NCBI GenBank assembly: GCA_965221175.1
Contig: OZ244867.1
Span: forward strand, 1,488,001 to 1,552,000
DNA: 64,000 nucleotides
DNA from: JAJDZL01 sp965221175
Lineage (GTDB): Bacteria; Pseudomonadota; Gammaproteobacteria; Arenicellales; JAJDZL01
Reading direction: 5' to 3'
Part shown: in pieces, positions 44,838-54,146 of the stretch
Layout of the letters: each line of letters opens with the position of its first letter
Position numbering within the stretch: position 1 is the first letter of the stretch
Program-made: the position numbers and the translations under genes
The notes under the pieces: generated by a model
The model's database searches: none
What the model was told of the DNA's origin: nothing
What the model saw: only the letters and a program-made list of their open reading frames with translations

Positions 44838-45761
44838 TTGGAATGGGCGCTTCTAGTCGAACAGATTCTTAATGGAATCCAATTTGGCGTTCTGCTGTTT
44901 CTCCTCGCGGCAGGACTGACACTAACGTTCGGAATCATGGATCTCGTGAATCTCGCACACGGGTCGATGTACATGCTAGGGGCGTTTGTCGGGGCAACCA
45001 TCTTTCTGTGGACTGGCTCATTCATCGCTGCACTACTGCTTGCAGTGCCAATCGTTGCAGGCATCGGAATTCTAACTGAGGTTACGACACTCAGAACTCT
45101 GTATCAGCGCCACCATCTCGATCAAGTGCTTGCAACATTTGGGCTCATACTGTTTTTCAACCAATTCGTACAGATTGTCTGGCCGCTGGATGGCCTGACA
45201 GTACCCTTTCCGAAATACCTGTCGTCAGCGGTACCACTCATTCTCGGTATCGAATATCCTGTATATAGACTGATGATCATCGGGGCGGGCATTGTTGTAG
45301 CAGTGGGCATGTGGGTGCTAGTTGCTAAAACTAAACTGGGGATGCTGATTCGTGCGGGGGCATCCGACCAGGAAATGATCTATGCCCTCGGCACCAATAT
45401 CCGCCTTCTGTTTACACTGGTATTCGGTTTGGGTACTGCACTTGGAGCACTCGCAGGCGTGTTGATGGCACCGATTCTGGGTGCCAACTCCGGGATGGGT
45501 GAGCAAATCATCATCGTTGCATTCGTGGTGATCGTCATCGGTGGAATTGGCTCGGTGCGCGGCAGTTTGATTGCAGCCTTGATCACCGGGTTGATTGACA
45601 CACTTGGGCGTTCATACCTGGATGTCATACTGGCACATTTCGTGCCACCTACAGCCGCTGAAGCGGCTGCCCCAGCAATCTCTTCCATGCTGATTTACAT
45701 CTTTATGGCTTGTATCCTCTTCTTCAAACCCAAAGGGTTGTTTGGCGGACAAACAACCTGA
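44838..45761 (+). CDS. livH: ABC transporter permease, LivH type
   Basis: A 307-residue permease with about eight membrane segments, starting at TTG (no in-frame ATG upstream of the first helix). Family marks are LLAAGLTLTFGIMDLVNLAHG, near the N-terminus, and the coupling-helix region GMLIRAGASDQEMIYALGTN. It overlaps the next gene's open frame. Confidence 0.92.
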   Translation: MEWALLVEQILNGIQFGVLLFLLAAGLTLTFGIMDLVNLAHGSMYMLGAFVGATIFLWTGSFIAALLLAVPIVAGIGILTEVTTLRTLYQRHHLDQVLATFGLILFFNQFVQIVWPLDGLTVPFPKYLSSAVPLILGIEYPVYRLMIIGAGIVVAVGMWVLVAKTKLGMLIRAGASDQEMIYALGTNIRLLFTLVFGLGTALGALAGVLMAPILGANSGMGEQIIIVAFVVIVIGGIGSVRGSLIAALITGLIDTLGRSYLDVILAHFVPPTAAEAAAPAISSMLIYIFMACILFFKPKGLFGGQTT

Positions 45762-45777
45762 TGACACTCGAAACCTT

Positions 45778-46743
45778 ATGATTAATCTGAACAGCCTGTC
45801 CTCACGACGCAGACTGCTTGGTGCGCTGGTAATCGGCGCCTGTGCCATCGTGCCTTTGGCCGCAACTGTTTTCGAAGAGCCATACTACATCAATCTGTTC
45901 GCACGGCTGATGATCTGGGCAATTGCGGCGATCAGCTTGAACCTGATTCTAGGCTACGGTGGAATGATCAGTTTAGGTCATGCGCTCTATCTCGGCATTG
46001 GTGCATACGTAGTTGGAATTTGCGCTTACTACAACATCAATAGTGCATTCATACAGATTTCCACGGCTATCGGTGCTGGTGTTCTTGTGTCACTCATATT
46101 TGGCGGAATCAGCCTGCGTACGCGCGGTGTGTATTTCATCATGATTACGATGGCACTTACACAGATGGTTTATTTTCTGGCCATCAGCATAGAAAAATTT
46201 GGCAGCGATGATGGTTTAATTATTTACGACCGAAGTGACTTTGGCACCGATCTGCTTAATCTCGATAATCCGTTTCATCGATATTATTTGATATTCTCGG
46301 TAATGATCGCCTGCCTGTATTTTTCGCATCGACTCATTCAGTCTCGATTCGGCTATGTAATTCGAGGAGCAAATTCCAATGAAACTCGGATGGAAGTACT
46401 CGGTTTTTCAACGTTTCGATATCGACTAGTTTGCTTCATCATTGCCGGTGTTATGTGTACGCTGGCAGGGGTACTGAGCGCAAATGTCGAAAAATTTGTC
46501 AGTCCGGATGTAATGCATTGGACGCGTTCAGGAGAGTTGATATTCATGGTTGTTCTGGGTGGTATGGCCAGTATTCTGGGCCCACTTACCGGTGCACTAG
46601 TTTTTTGGCTGTTGTCGGAAGTGCTGTCCAGAATCACTGAGCACTGGCACATTATTTTTGGGCCATTTCTTATACTCGTAGTTCTTCTCTCGCCCAGAGG
46701 AATTGACGGTTTGCTCGCTCTGAAGAGATCCTCAAGTGAATAA
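45778..46743 (+). CDS. livM: ABC transporter permease, LivM type
   Basis: A permease of about 321 residues from the ATG at 45778; a TTG at 45742 inside livH is an alternative. About eight membrane segments, with the family block LNLILGYGGMISLGHALYLG and the cytoplasmic coupling segment YVIRGANSNETRMEVLGF. Its end overlaps the GTG start of livG by 8 bp. Confidence 0.92.
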   Translation: MINLNSLSSRRRLLGALVIGACAIVPLAATVFEEPYYINLFARLMIWAIAAISLNLILGYGGMISLGHALYLGIGAYVVGICAYYNINSAFIQISTAIGAGVLVSLIFGGISLRTRGVYFIMITMALTQMVYFLAISIEKFGSDDGLIIYDRSDFGTDLLNLDNPFHRYYLIFSVMIACLYFSHRLIQSRFGYVIRGANSNETRMEVLGFSTFRYRLVCFIIAGVMCTLAGVLSANVEKFVSPDVMHWTRSGELIFMVVLGGMASILGPLTGALVFWLLSEVLSRITEHWHIIFGPFLILVVLLSPRGIDGLLALKRSSSE

Positions 46744-47485
46744 CACTCTGCTCTGCATTCGAAACTTAAACAAGCACTTCGGCGGAGTCAACGCTTCGGA
46801 CAATGTAAATCTGGAGATTGAAGTCGGCGAAATCCATGCTTTGATCGGACCGAACGGCGCGGGCAAGACTACACTGATTTCATTGATTTCAGGTATCCTG
46901 CAGTGTGATTCAGGAGAGATTGAATTTGACGGCAGTCCAATTACAAAAATGAACGCACCGACACGATCGTTGATGGGACTCGCTCGCTCATTTCAGGTAA
47001 CGTCGATTTTGAAAGAATTCACATGTCAGGAAAACGTGGCACTTGCAGTTCAGGCTCACTACGGACATAGCTTCAATCTTTGGCGTCCGGTGTCTACCGA
47101 GAGCGAAATCCAGAATCGCGCGATCAGCGTTCTACAGTCGGTCGGAATGGAAAATCACCTTGGTACAATAGCTGGCCAACTTGCTCATGGCGAACAACGT
47201 CACCTTGAAATCGCAATTGCATTGGCGATGGACCCGAAACTACTCGTTCTTGATGAGCCTCTGGCCGGAATGGGAAGATCAGATTCGTCCGAGATGGTGA
47301 AATTCCTTCGGAGCTTGAAAGATCGCTACACCATTTTGCTCGTTGAACATGACATGGATGCAGTTTTTGCACTCGCAGATCGAATATCCGTCATGGTCTA
47401 TGGACGAGTCATCGCAAGTGGCAGCCCTGACGAAGTGCGAAATGACGATTTTGTGCGTAGTGCTTACCTAGGACTAGACGATTAG
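46736..47485 (+). CDS. livG: ABC transporter ATP-binding protein, LivG type
   Basis: A 249-residue ATPase with a GTG start. Walker A GPNGAGKTTL is at 38-47, the Q-loop region is ARSFQVTSILKEFT, the signature is LAHGEQRHLEIA (a departure from LSGGQ at its start), Walker B is LLVLDEPLAGM and the switch histidine is in LLVEHDMDAVF. It powers the LivHM channel. Confidence 0.94.
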   Translation: MNNTLLCIRNLNKHFGGVNASDNVNLEIEVGEIHALIGPNGAGKTTLISLISGILQCDSGEIEFDGSPITKMNAPTRSLMGLARSFQVTSILKEFTCQENVALAVQAHYGHSFNLWRPVSTESEIQNRAISVLQSVGMENHLGTIAGQLAHGEQRHLEIAIALAMDPKLLVLDEPLAGMGRSDSSEMVKFLRSLKDRYTILLVEHDMDAVFALADRISVMVYGRVIASGSPDEVRNDDFVRSAYLGLDD

Positions 47486-47488
47486 CTT

Positions 47489-48190
47489 ATGTTGTCTGTT
47501 CACGAAATAGATTCGTTTTACGGAACCACTCAAGCGCTGTTCGGAATGAGCATCGAAGTCAATGAGGGAGAAATCATTACACTGCTCGGACGAAACGGCA
47601 TGGGCAAAACGACAACGATTCGATCGATTATGGGGCTGATCAAACCACGTGCCGGCAGCATTTGGTTTCAGGATCAGAACATTACAGATTGGCCGGCGTT
47701 TCGAATTGCCAATGCCGGTCTTGGACTCGCACCTGAAGGGAGGCATATTTTCCCGAACCTGACTGTGATGGAAAATCTGGTTGCGACATCGAATAACAAA
47801 AACCAATTTTCCGACCCTTGGACCGTAGAGAAAGTGCTTGCGCTGTTTCCTGGCTTGGAATCTCGCATGAAAATAAAGGGCAATCGAATATCCGGCGGTG
47901 AACAGCAGATGCTGTCGATTGGGAGAGCATTGATGACGAATCCCAAACTGTTACTGCTGGATGAAGCAACGGAAGGGCTTTCTCCGCTGTTAAGAAAAGA
48001 AATCTGGAACAGTATCATCCAGTTAAAAGACAATCATCAGTCCATTCTGTTGATTGACAAAAATCTTGAATCTTTGATGAAAATCGGTGACAGACACTAT
48101 ATTGTGGAAAAGGGGCATGCCGTCTGGTCAGGTAGTTCTAGTGAACTGGCGTCCAACGATGAACTGCAACAGAAATACATCGGCCTATAG
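47489..48190 (+). CDS. livF: ABC transporter ATP-binding protein, LivF type
   Basis: A 233-residue ATPase. Walker A GRNGMGKTTT is at about 34-43, the signature is ISGGEQQMLSIGRAL, and Walker B is LLLLDEATEGLSP. The usual switch histidine is not visible: the expected VEQ/VEH stretch reads LLIDKNLESLMKIGD, a notable substitution. It is the last gene of the operon, converging on cpoB with a seven-base gap and no separate terminator. Confidence 0.92.
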   Translation: MLSVHEIDSFYGTTQALFGMSIEVNEGEIITLLGRNGMGKTTTIRSIMGLIKPRAGSIWFQDQNITDWPAFRIANAGLGLAPEGRHIFPNLTVMENLVATSNNKNQFSDPWTVEKVLALFPGLESRMKIKGNRISGGEQQMLSIGRALMTNPKLLLLDEATEGLSPLLRKEIWNSIIQLKDNHQSILLIDKNLESLMKIGDRHYIVEKGHAVWSGSSSELASNDELQQKYIGL

Positions 48191-48197
48191 TCGTCCG

Positions 48198-49043
48198 CTA
48201 CAGCACCCCATCTCGTTCCATTTTGTCAATCCGTCGCCTAGCGGAAAAAGCCGACCGACTGGCAGGAAACCTATCAATCACTTCCATCAGATAAATTTTC
48301 GCTTCTTCGAAATTTTGCTGATCATAGTAAATGTATCCAATTTTCAACATCGCTTCAGCCGCCCGCTGATTTTCTGGAAACTCCCTGATTACGCGCTCGA
48401 ATACTGGCAATGCCAAATCATACTTCTGAGTGACATAGTTCGCTTCGGCAATCCAGTACAAGGCATCATCTACAAGTTCGCTGTTCGGATAAGTAGCAAT
48501 CAACGCTTGAAATTCAATTATTGAATCTTCATACTTGCCTTGTCGAAGCGCGCGGAAGGCATTGTCATAGACTTCGCGTACGACTTGGGGGTTCACATCC
48601 GAAGCAGGAAGTTCGACTGCCAGCGGTTCTACGCCATCAGTGGCATCTGGAGAACCTTCGTCAGTGGAATCCGGCTGTGTACCGGAACCTGTCTGAGGTT
48701 GGGATGGAGTTGAATCTAACGAACTATCACGACGTTCAAATTTGCGAAGTCTCTGATCCAAGTCGTCATAAAGCTGTTTCTGCCTTTGGCTGGACTTATC
48801 CAGTTCAAACTCGAGAATTTCCACTCTGTCTCTCAAGGTGCCAATTTCGTCAGACATTTCCTGTACCTGTGCAAGCATCAAAGCAGATGGTGCCGAGGCA
48901 ACACCGCCATCCGAAACTGTTACGGTCTCTACAGTCGCAACTACACCTGAAGAAGTTTGTACCGGTGCACATCCCGATAACATGAACACCATCGATAGCG
49001 CCGTTGCTGTCCAACGGGAACCAAATTTTTCCGAAATTTTCAT
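48198..49043 (-). CDS. cpoB: Cell-division coordinator CpoB (YbgF), apparently a lipoprotein
   Basis: A 281-residue Tol-Pal-associated protein. The signal ends FMLSGC, a lipobox with the cysteine at about residue 25, unlike the soluble E. coli form. A trimerising coiled coil spans about 57-105 (EMSDEIGTLRDRVEILEFEL), then an acidic Ser/Thr/Pro linker, then TPR repeats from about 155 (AFRALRQGKYEDSIIEFQAL, ALYWIAEANYVTQKYDLALP). CpoB links PBP1B activity with Tol-driven constriction. It is 48 bp after pal. Confidence 0.92.
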   Translation of the reverse strand: MKISEKFGSRWTATALSMVFMLSGCAPVQTSSGVVATVETVTVSDGGVASAPSALMLAQVQEMSDEIGTLRDRVEILEFELDKSSQRQKQLYDDLDQRLRKFERRDSSLDSTPSQPQTGSGTQPDSTDEGSPDATDGVEPLAVELPASDVNPQVVREVYDNAFRALRQGKYEDSIIEFQALIATYPNSELVDDALYWIAEANYVTQKYDLALPVFERVIREFPENQRAAEAMLKIGYIYYDQQNFEEAKIYLMEVIDRFPASRSAFSARRRIDKMERDGVL

Positions 49044-49091
49044 AAGAATAAAGTATCTAGCACTACACAGACGCGTTTAATGAAATTAGTA

Positions 49092-49658
49092 TCAATAGGC
49101 CAGTTCGTATTCAAACTCAGATCTTCGATTCAAGCTCCAAGCCGATTCGTCAAAACCAACAACTGCAGGACTTTCCTCACCGAACGATACAACTGAAATT
49201 CTGGAACTGTCAATTCCGAATTCCTGAAAAAAAGTACTTACGGCTTCCCCTCGCTGATCACCTAATGCTAAATTGTACTCGCGGGTACCACGCTCGTCTG
49301 CGTGTCCTGAAATTGCCACGCTGGCATCAGGATAATCGCTTAAAACTTCTGCATGGGCACGAATAATGCGTTGCGAATCTTCGTTGACTTTGGCATCATC
49401 AAATTCAAAGTAAATTGTCTTCTGATCCAGAAGGTTTTCCAAATTTTCATCCGAATCTAAGGCATCTGGGGCATCTGCTGCATCACCAATTTCGGACTTG
49501 ATCACATTACCAGAATCGTCGATACTGGAGGTCTCCACCACACCCGCATCCGTGCCATCAAGGCCGCCTTCCTCTGCGTCAACACCTGTTTTGGCACAAC
49601 CGACAAACAGTGCTAGTGAAAATAATAGCGTTCCAATCAACACCGTGTATCGTTGCAT
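49092..49658 (-). CDS. pal: Peptidoglycan-associated lipoprotein Pal
   Basis: A 188-residue outer-membrane lipoprotein from the ATG at 49658 (AGGAG lies about 11 bases upstream; an extension into tolB is discarded). The lipobox is ALFVGC. An acidic linker leads to an OmpA-like domain with IYFEFDDAKVNEDSQRIIRA and SGHADERGTREYNLALGDQR, including the diaminopimelate-binding Asp and Arg. It ends in the usual R-R-S-E-F-E-Y region. Binds TolB and peptidoglycan. Confidence 0.95.
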   Translation of the reverse strand: MQRYTVLIGTLLFSLALFVGCAKTGVDAEEGGLDGTDAGVVETSSIDDSGNVIKSEIGDAADAPDALDSDENLENLLDQKTIYFEFDDAKVNEDSQRIIRAHAEVLSDYPDASVAISGHADERGTREYNLALGDQRGEAVSTFFQEFGIDSSRISVVSFGEESPAVVGFDESAWSLNRRSEFEYELAY

Positions 49659-49698
49659 GTTAAATTTTGCTCCTGTGATTTTTTCTAAATATACTGAT

Positions 49699-50997
49699 TT
49701 AATTCTTACTTTCCCAAGCAACCTGCTTAACCGACCCTGCAGCAACCTCAATTCGTGATTGTATCTTGCCGTTTGGGGAAAGAATACTAATGTGTCTGTC
49801 CCCGCCTTCCACTATATACATCAACATATCTCCATTTGACGAAAAAATTGCTGATTCATCAATGCTTGTTGACGAAACAATTTTAATTGATTGCGCCTTG
49901 AAATCGTAAATCGCTACTTGATTGCCATTGCCTTGGTTGGAAATCAGTATCAATTGCTTGCCAGAGGGAGAATAGCGGGCGCCTGAATTGGATTCACCTT
50001 CAAGCGTAATTCGCTTGGCCTCAGCGTTTATCCTCGCCCGAATTCTGTAAATTTGAGCATTCTTGCCTCGATTCGATGTGAAGACGATATATTTCCCATC
50101 TGGCGACCAAGCAGGCTCAGTATCAATTTGGCGATGATTCGTAAGCCGCGTAACCGTGCCGTCTTCAAGAGTGAGAATAAAGACATCCGAGTTGCCTTTG
50201 ATTGAATTTGCAAAAGCAATCTTTCGCCCGTCGGGGGACCAGCTCGGAGATCTGTTCTGTCCCTCAAATTCCGCCACTACACGCCGGTCGCCAGTAGCCA
50301 CGGTTTGAATATAAATTTTTGTCTGATGCGCCTCCAGAATGGAATATGCAATCTGCTTGGAATCGGGTGACCATGTCGGGGAAAGAATCGGATCGTTCGT
50401 CTTCAAAAGAATTTGCGCATTATGTCCATCGTAATCAGCAACGTAAAGCCTATGCTCAGGTTTTCCTTGTGAAGACTGGACCGTCGACGTAAAGGCAATT
50501 TTACTGTGGAAGGAACTCTTGCTGCCAGTGACACTTTCGTATACATTATTCGCGATCTGATGAGCAATATTACGCAATTGCGACGCCTTGGCCATGTACT
50601 GATTGCCGAATATCTGCTTTTGCTCATAGGCATCAAAAAGACGTGAGATCACTTTATAACTGCCGTCACCCATGGAACTCACGGAACCAATCACCACATA
50701 GTCAACTTTGATCAGTCGCCAGTCATTGAACGTGATTTGCTCAAAGGTAGTTGGAAAGCTCAAGAATTTAATCGGAGGTATCGGATCGAATCGTCCGGTT
50801 CGAGCAAGATCGTTGCGAATCACGTCATCCAGGATATGTTCCAGTTCAATTCCTTCATCTACTCCAAAGGGAACGACCGCAATTGGAACACCACGCTCTA
50901 CGCCTTCATCGATTTCGATTGTTACCAATGCATACGCATTTGCGCATACGGCAAGCAATCCGGTTGCGATCAGGAGTTTACGGCAGTTTTTCAACAT
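49699..50997 (-). CDS. tolB: Tol-Pal system protein TolB
   Basis: A 432-residue periplasmic protein with a Sec signal (about 1-23), an N-terminal alpha/beta domain and a six-bladed propeller built from PD40 repeats, seen as LSPTWSPDSKQIAYS, RSPSWSPDGRKIAFA and TEPAWSPDGKYIVFTSNRG. It shuttles between Pal and TolA. It begins 2 bp after tolA. Confidence 0.95.
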   Translation of the reverse strand: MLKNCRKLLIATGLLAVCANAYALVTIEIDEGVERGVPIAVVPFGVDEGIELEHILDDVIRNDLARTGRFDPIPPIKFLSFPTTFEQITFNDWRLIKVDYVVIGSVSSMGDGSYKVISRLFDAYEQKQIFGNQYMAKASQLRNIAHQIANNVYESVTGSKSSFHSKIAFTSTVQSSQGKPEHRLYVADYDGHNAQILLKTNDPILSPTWSPDSKQIAYSILEAHQTKIYIQTVATGDRRVVAEFEGQNRSPSWSPDGRKIAFANSIKGNSDVFILTLEDGTVTRLTNHRQIDTEPAWSPDGKYIVFTSNRGKNAQIYRIRARINAEAKRITLEGESNSGARYSPSGKQLILISNQGNGNQVAIYDFKAQSIKIVSSTSIDESAIFSSNGDMLMYIVEGGDRHISILSPNGKIQSRIEVAAGSVKQVAWESKN

Positions 50998-50999
50998 GG

Positions 51000-52538
51000 C
51001 TAACTTGAATGTTCCGTAGAATCAAACACAAAACGAAACTTTCGAATATATTCATAGTAATCCGCATTGTCAGGAATCGGCAATGGTGAAGCTTTTCTAA
51101 TGGCTAGTGACACAGAACGATCAAACTCAGTGGAACCACTAGACTCAGTAATAGTAACAGACTGAACACCACCACTACGATCAATTTCGACGATCACGCC
51201 TGTTTTTAAAGATTTTTGTGTAACTTGATTCCAGTTCTTGGTAACTTTCTGTCGTATTCGTGGTGCATATTTGTTAAATGCAGCGATCGCATCATTTTCA
51301 AGCCGCTTTCGCCTCGCTTCTTCTCTAATCCGTTCTTGCTCCTCATTCGCTAATCTTTCGCGTTCTAGCTTAGCCTGCCGCAATCGCTCCTCTTCTTGTT
51401 TCTTCTTGCGTTCATCAGCCAGTCTCTTTCTTTCAGCGTCTTCTCGTCGTTGCCTATCCAATAGTTCTTCGCGCTGTCTAACAAGCGCTAGCTTTTCAGC
51501 TTCTTCGATTCTCTTGGCTTCTTCGGCTCGACGACTTTTTTCTTCCTCCCGGTCCTGCGCGAGTTTTTCCTGTTCTTGCTTTTCCAAGTCTTCTAGCAGA
51601 GTCTCCTTGTTCGATTGCTCCTGATTCATGGCCTCAAGCTCAGACTGCAGTTTCTGTTTCTGTTCTTCCAATAGTGCTAACTGCCGGACTTCTTCCTGTC
51701 TCTTTGTCTCTTCAGCCAATCGCTTCTGTTCCGTAGCCTGTGCCTCTGCTAGCTTTTGCTCAGCCAGTTTCTGTTCACGCTGTCGATTCTGCAAGCGGTC
51801 CTGTTCTTGCTTTTCCAATTCTTTTAGCTGAGTCTCCTTGTTCGAATGCTCCTGATTCATGGCCTCAAGCTCAGACTGCAGTTTCCATTTCTGTTCTTCC
51901 AACAGTGCCAACTGCCGGGTTTCTTCCTGTCTCTTTGTCTCTTCAGCCAGTCGTTTCTGCTCCGCAGCCTGTGCCTCCGCTAGTTGCTGCGCAATCAGTT
52001 TCTCCTGCTCTTTCTTCTGAATTTCGGCCAACTCTTGCTCCCGCTTCTGTCTCTCTAAGTGTTCCTCACGCTGCTTATTCAGCTCAGCCAATTTTTCAGC
52101 TTCCTGTTGACGGGCATTCTCAATCTCACGCAGTTCTTCTTCCTGCTTAAGACGTTGCTCCTCAATTTTGCGTACGCGTTTCTCTTCCTCTAGTTTGCGA
52201 GATTCAATCATCGCCAGCTGTTGTTCTTCCTGCTCGCGCTGTTGCTCAATCTGCTTCTGTTCCTTACGTGCCGCTTCCAGTTCCCTTTTCTGGTTTAATA
52301 CCTTTTGTCGCTCCTGCTCTTCTTTCAGACGAATTTGTTCAAGTTCCTGCTCGATTGCCTGTTCGGATATCGCATGCGCCTGAATTGGCGCTTCGGTGGG
52401 CTTGCTGCTCTGTGTATTTGAGGGAATGACTTGTTGGAAATAAATATTTACCCCAACTGCAAGAGCAATGGCGACGTGAACGCACAGCGCCAAAAAGACT
52501 GACTTAGTGCCAAAATTTCTTGGATTCCGAATTTTCAC
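51000..52538 (-). CDS. tolA: Tol-Pal system protein TolA, with unusually long repeat-containing helix
   Basis: A 512-residue protein (GTG start) against about 420 in E. coli. A membrane helix lies at about 13-35, a very long Lys/Glu/Gln/Ala-rich helix at about 58-420, and a compact C-terminal TonB/TolA domain from about 425 (IAAFNKYAPRIRQKVTKNW, SSGSTEFDRSV). The helix contains two near-identical units beginning at residues 186 and 263 (period 77 residues). TolA transmits the motive force from TolQR to Pal. Confidence 0.94.
   Translation of the reverse strand: MKIRNPRNFGTKSVFLALCVHVAIALAVGVNIYFQQVIPSNTQSSKPTEAPIQAHAISEQAIEQELEQIRLKEEQERQKVLNQKRELEAARKEQKQIEQQREQEEQQLAMIESRKLEEEKRVRKIEEQRLKQEEELREIENARQQEAEKLAELNKQREEHLERQKREQELAEIQKKEQEKLIAQQLAEAQAAEQKRLAEETKRQEETRQLALLEEQKWKLQSELEAMNQEHSNKETQLKELEKQEQDRLQNRQREQKLAEQKLAEAQATEQKRLAEETKRQEEVRQLALLEEQKQKLQSELEAMNQEQSNKETLLEDLEKQEQEKLAQDREEEKSRRAEEAKRIEEAEKLALVRQREELLDRQRREDAERKRLADERKKKQEEERLRQAKLERERLANEEQERIREEARRKRLENDAIAAFNKYAPRIRQKVTKNWNQVTQKSLKTGVIVEIDRSGGVQSVTITESSGSTEFDRSVSLAIRKASPLPIPDNADYYEYIRKFRFVFDSTEHSS
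51561..51983 (-). repeat. Tandem 231-bp duplication inside tolA
   Basis: The unit LAEAQAAEQKRLAEETKRQE (from residue 186) recurs as LAEAQATEQKRLAEETKRQE (from residue 263), and similarity runs on for about 64 residues to the EKQEQ stretch in each. At DNA level this is 51792-51983 and 51561-51752, offset 231 bp. It lengthens the periplasmic helix by one unit and suggests a recent in-frame duplication. Confidence 0.85.
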
Positions 52539-52545
52539 TTCAGAG

Positions 52546-52974
52546 CTATTTACCTATCGGATTCTTGGTAACCAGTCCAACATCATCTACACCCGCAATC
52601 TGCAGAGCAACCATCGCCTGAATGACCGAATTAAAATCTACGTTTGCATCTCCACGAACAAAAAATGTCGTGTCTGGATTTGCACGCTTTACGGCAGTCG
52701 CTTTCAACTGTATCTGCTGCAGTGTGACTGCGTTGTCAACGTCCTGATTCACATAATAGGCGCCGTCTTTATTGACATGAACCACGAACGGGATATTTTC
52801 GTCCGATGTGATCGGTTTCGCCTTTGCTTGCGGCAAATCGACCTTCACGCCTTCTGTCAGCAAAGGTGCTGTTACCATAAAAATTACCAGTAAAACCAGC
52901 ATAACGTCAATATATGGAACAACATTGATCTCGTTCATCTGCTTGTGTCTACGCTGTCGGACAATCGTTCTCAT
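52546..52974 (-). CDS. tolR: Tol-Pal system protein TolR
   Basis: A 142-residue ExbD/TolR protein with a basic N-terminus (RQRRHKQMNEINVVPYIDVM), one membrane helix containing the essential aspartate in YIDVMLVLLVIFMV, and a periplasmic domain with FFVRGDANVDFNSVIQAM. Part of the TolQR stator driven by the proton motive force. It is 8 bp after tolQ. Confidence 0.95.
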   Translation of the reverse strand: MRTIVRQRRHKQMNEINVVPYIDVMLVLLVIFMVTAPLLTEGVKVDLPQAKAKPITSDENIPFVVHVNKDGAYYVNQDVDNAVTLQQIQLKATAVKRANPDTTFFVRGDANVDFNSVIQAMVALQIAGVDDVGLVTKNPIGK

Positions 52975-52982
52975 GACTCGCT

Positions 52983-53687
52983 CTACCTCATCGCGTACTG
53001 GCGATTGACAATACTGAGGAATTCCTCGGTAAAGGTCTCGTATCGACTGAGTAATCGATCAGCCTGATAGGAAAACCGGTTATAAGCAATCACTGCTGGA
53101 ATTGCAGCGAAGAGGCCCATTGCGGTTGCAATCAAGGCTTCTGCAATTCCTGGGGCGACTGCTGCAATGGTAGTCGTCTGTAATGAACCAAGTGCCCTAA
53201 ATGAATTCATAATACCCCAAACTGTTCCAAACAGCCCGATATACGGGCTAGTGGAACCAACTGTAGCGAGAAACGACAAATTTGAATTGACGCTGTCCTC
53301 GGCTCGGTTCAGCGCAACCCGCATTGAACGATGCACGCCGTCGACGATTTCCGTCCTGTCTATATTTTGACGCGTCAACAGCCTACTAAGTTCCAGATAG
53401 CCTTCCATAAAGACTTCGGCGATTGATCCAGCATCTTTGTTGCGACCTTCCCAATCATAGTACAACGAACTGAGATCGCCCACTGACCAGAACTTCCCTT
53501 CAAACTCATCGGCTGACTGTGTCCAGTATTTCAACGTAAACCACTTATAGAAAATCATCGACCAAGACACCAATGACGCCAAAACCAGAATCACCAGGAC
53601 AAATTGAACCAGAACGCTTGCATTCGTAATCAGTTCAATAAAAGAGAGAGTATCTGCTGTTGGAACAAGTTCCAGTGAATCTTCCAT
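52983..53687 (-). CDS. tolQ: Tol-Pal system protein TolQ
   Basis: A 234-residue MotA/TolQ/ExbB protein with three membrane segments at about 24-46, 136-158 and 170-192. Conserved blocks are LATVGSTSPYIGLFGTVWGI and VAPGIAEALIATAMGLFAAI. Forms the pentameric motor with TolR. Its ATG shares one base with the ybgC stop (TAATG). Confidence 0.95.
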   Translation of the reverse strand: MEDSLELVPTADTLSFIELITNASVLVQFVLVILVLASLVSWSMIFYKWFTLKYWTQSADEFEGKFWSVGDLSSLYYDWEGRNKDAGSIAEVFMEGYLELSRLLTRQNIDRTEIVDGVHRSMRVALNRAEDSVNSNLSFLATVGSTSPYIGLFGTVWGIMNSFRALGSLQTTTIAAVAPGIAEALIATAMGLFAAIPAVIAYNRFSYQADRLLSRYETFTEEFLSIVNRQYAMR

Positions 53688-54088
53688 TAAGTCATCCTTT
53701 GCTTGAGATCTGCGGGAATTCTACGAACAGTCAATCGAACAGCATCTAGTGATGCAATGCGAAAACTTCCGCGAACGAGCAAGCCTCGTTCACCCGAGAT
53801 GGTTTGCGATATAGTCATACTAGCACCACGAATCGAATCAGGAGTAACGGATACTCTCAATAAATCTCCCAATTTCGCTGGATTGATGAAATCCAGACAA
53901 GCCGAGCGCACGGCGAAAATTATGCCGAATAAATCCTTTGGCTGTTGCGGCTTGCAACCTAAACTGGCAAGCCAATCCGTTCTTGCACGTTCCATGAAAT
54001 TCAAATAATTCGCGTGATAGACCACTCCGGCGGCATCTGTATCTTCGTAGTACACTCGAAAATTCGAGAAAAATTCTTCAGACGACAT
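53687..54088 (-). CDS. ybgC: Acyl-CoA thioesterase YbgC
   Basis: A 133-residue hotdog-fold thioesterase with the catalytic aspartate motif YYEDTDAAGVVYHANYLNF. It hydrolyses short acyl-CoA and binds ACP. It is the first gene of the tol operon, as in many gammaproteobacteria. A gap of 58 bp separates it from ruvB. Confidence 0.92.
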   Translation of the reverse strand: MSSEEFFSNFRVYYEDTDAAGVVYHANYLNFMERARTDWLASLGCKPQQPKDLFGIIFAVRSACLDFINPAKLGDLLRVSVTPDSIRGASMTISQTISGERGLLVRGSFRIASLDAVRLTVRRIPADLKQRMT

Positions 54089-54146
54089 ACAATTAAAAAG
54101 ATCCCGGTTCCGTTAGTTCGATTGTACTAAATGCCGATTTGTTCAT

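Noticed and set aside
51561..51983. Tandem repeats considered as a CRISPR-like array
   Set aside because: Only two units, both in frame inside the TolA coiled coil; no spacers or cas genes.
51238..52383. Long open frames antisense to tolA rich in Ser and Cys
   Set aside because: They mirror the Glu/Lys/Gln-rich helix of TolA and have no ribosome-binding sites or recognisable domains.
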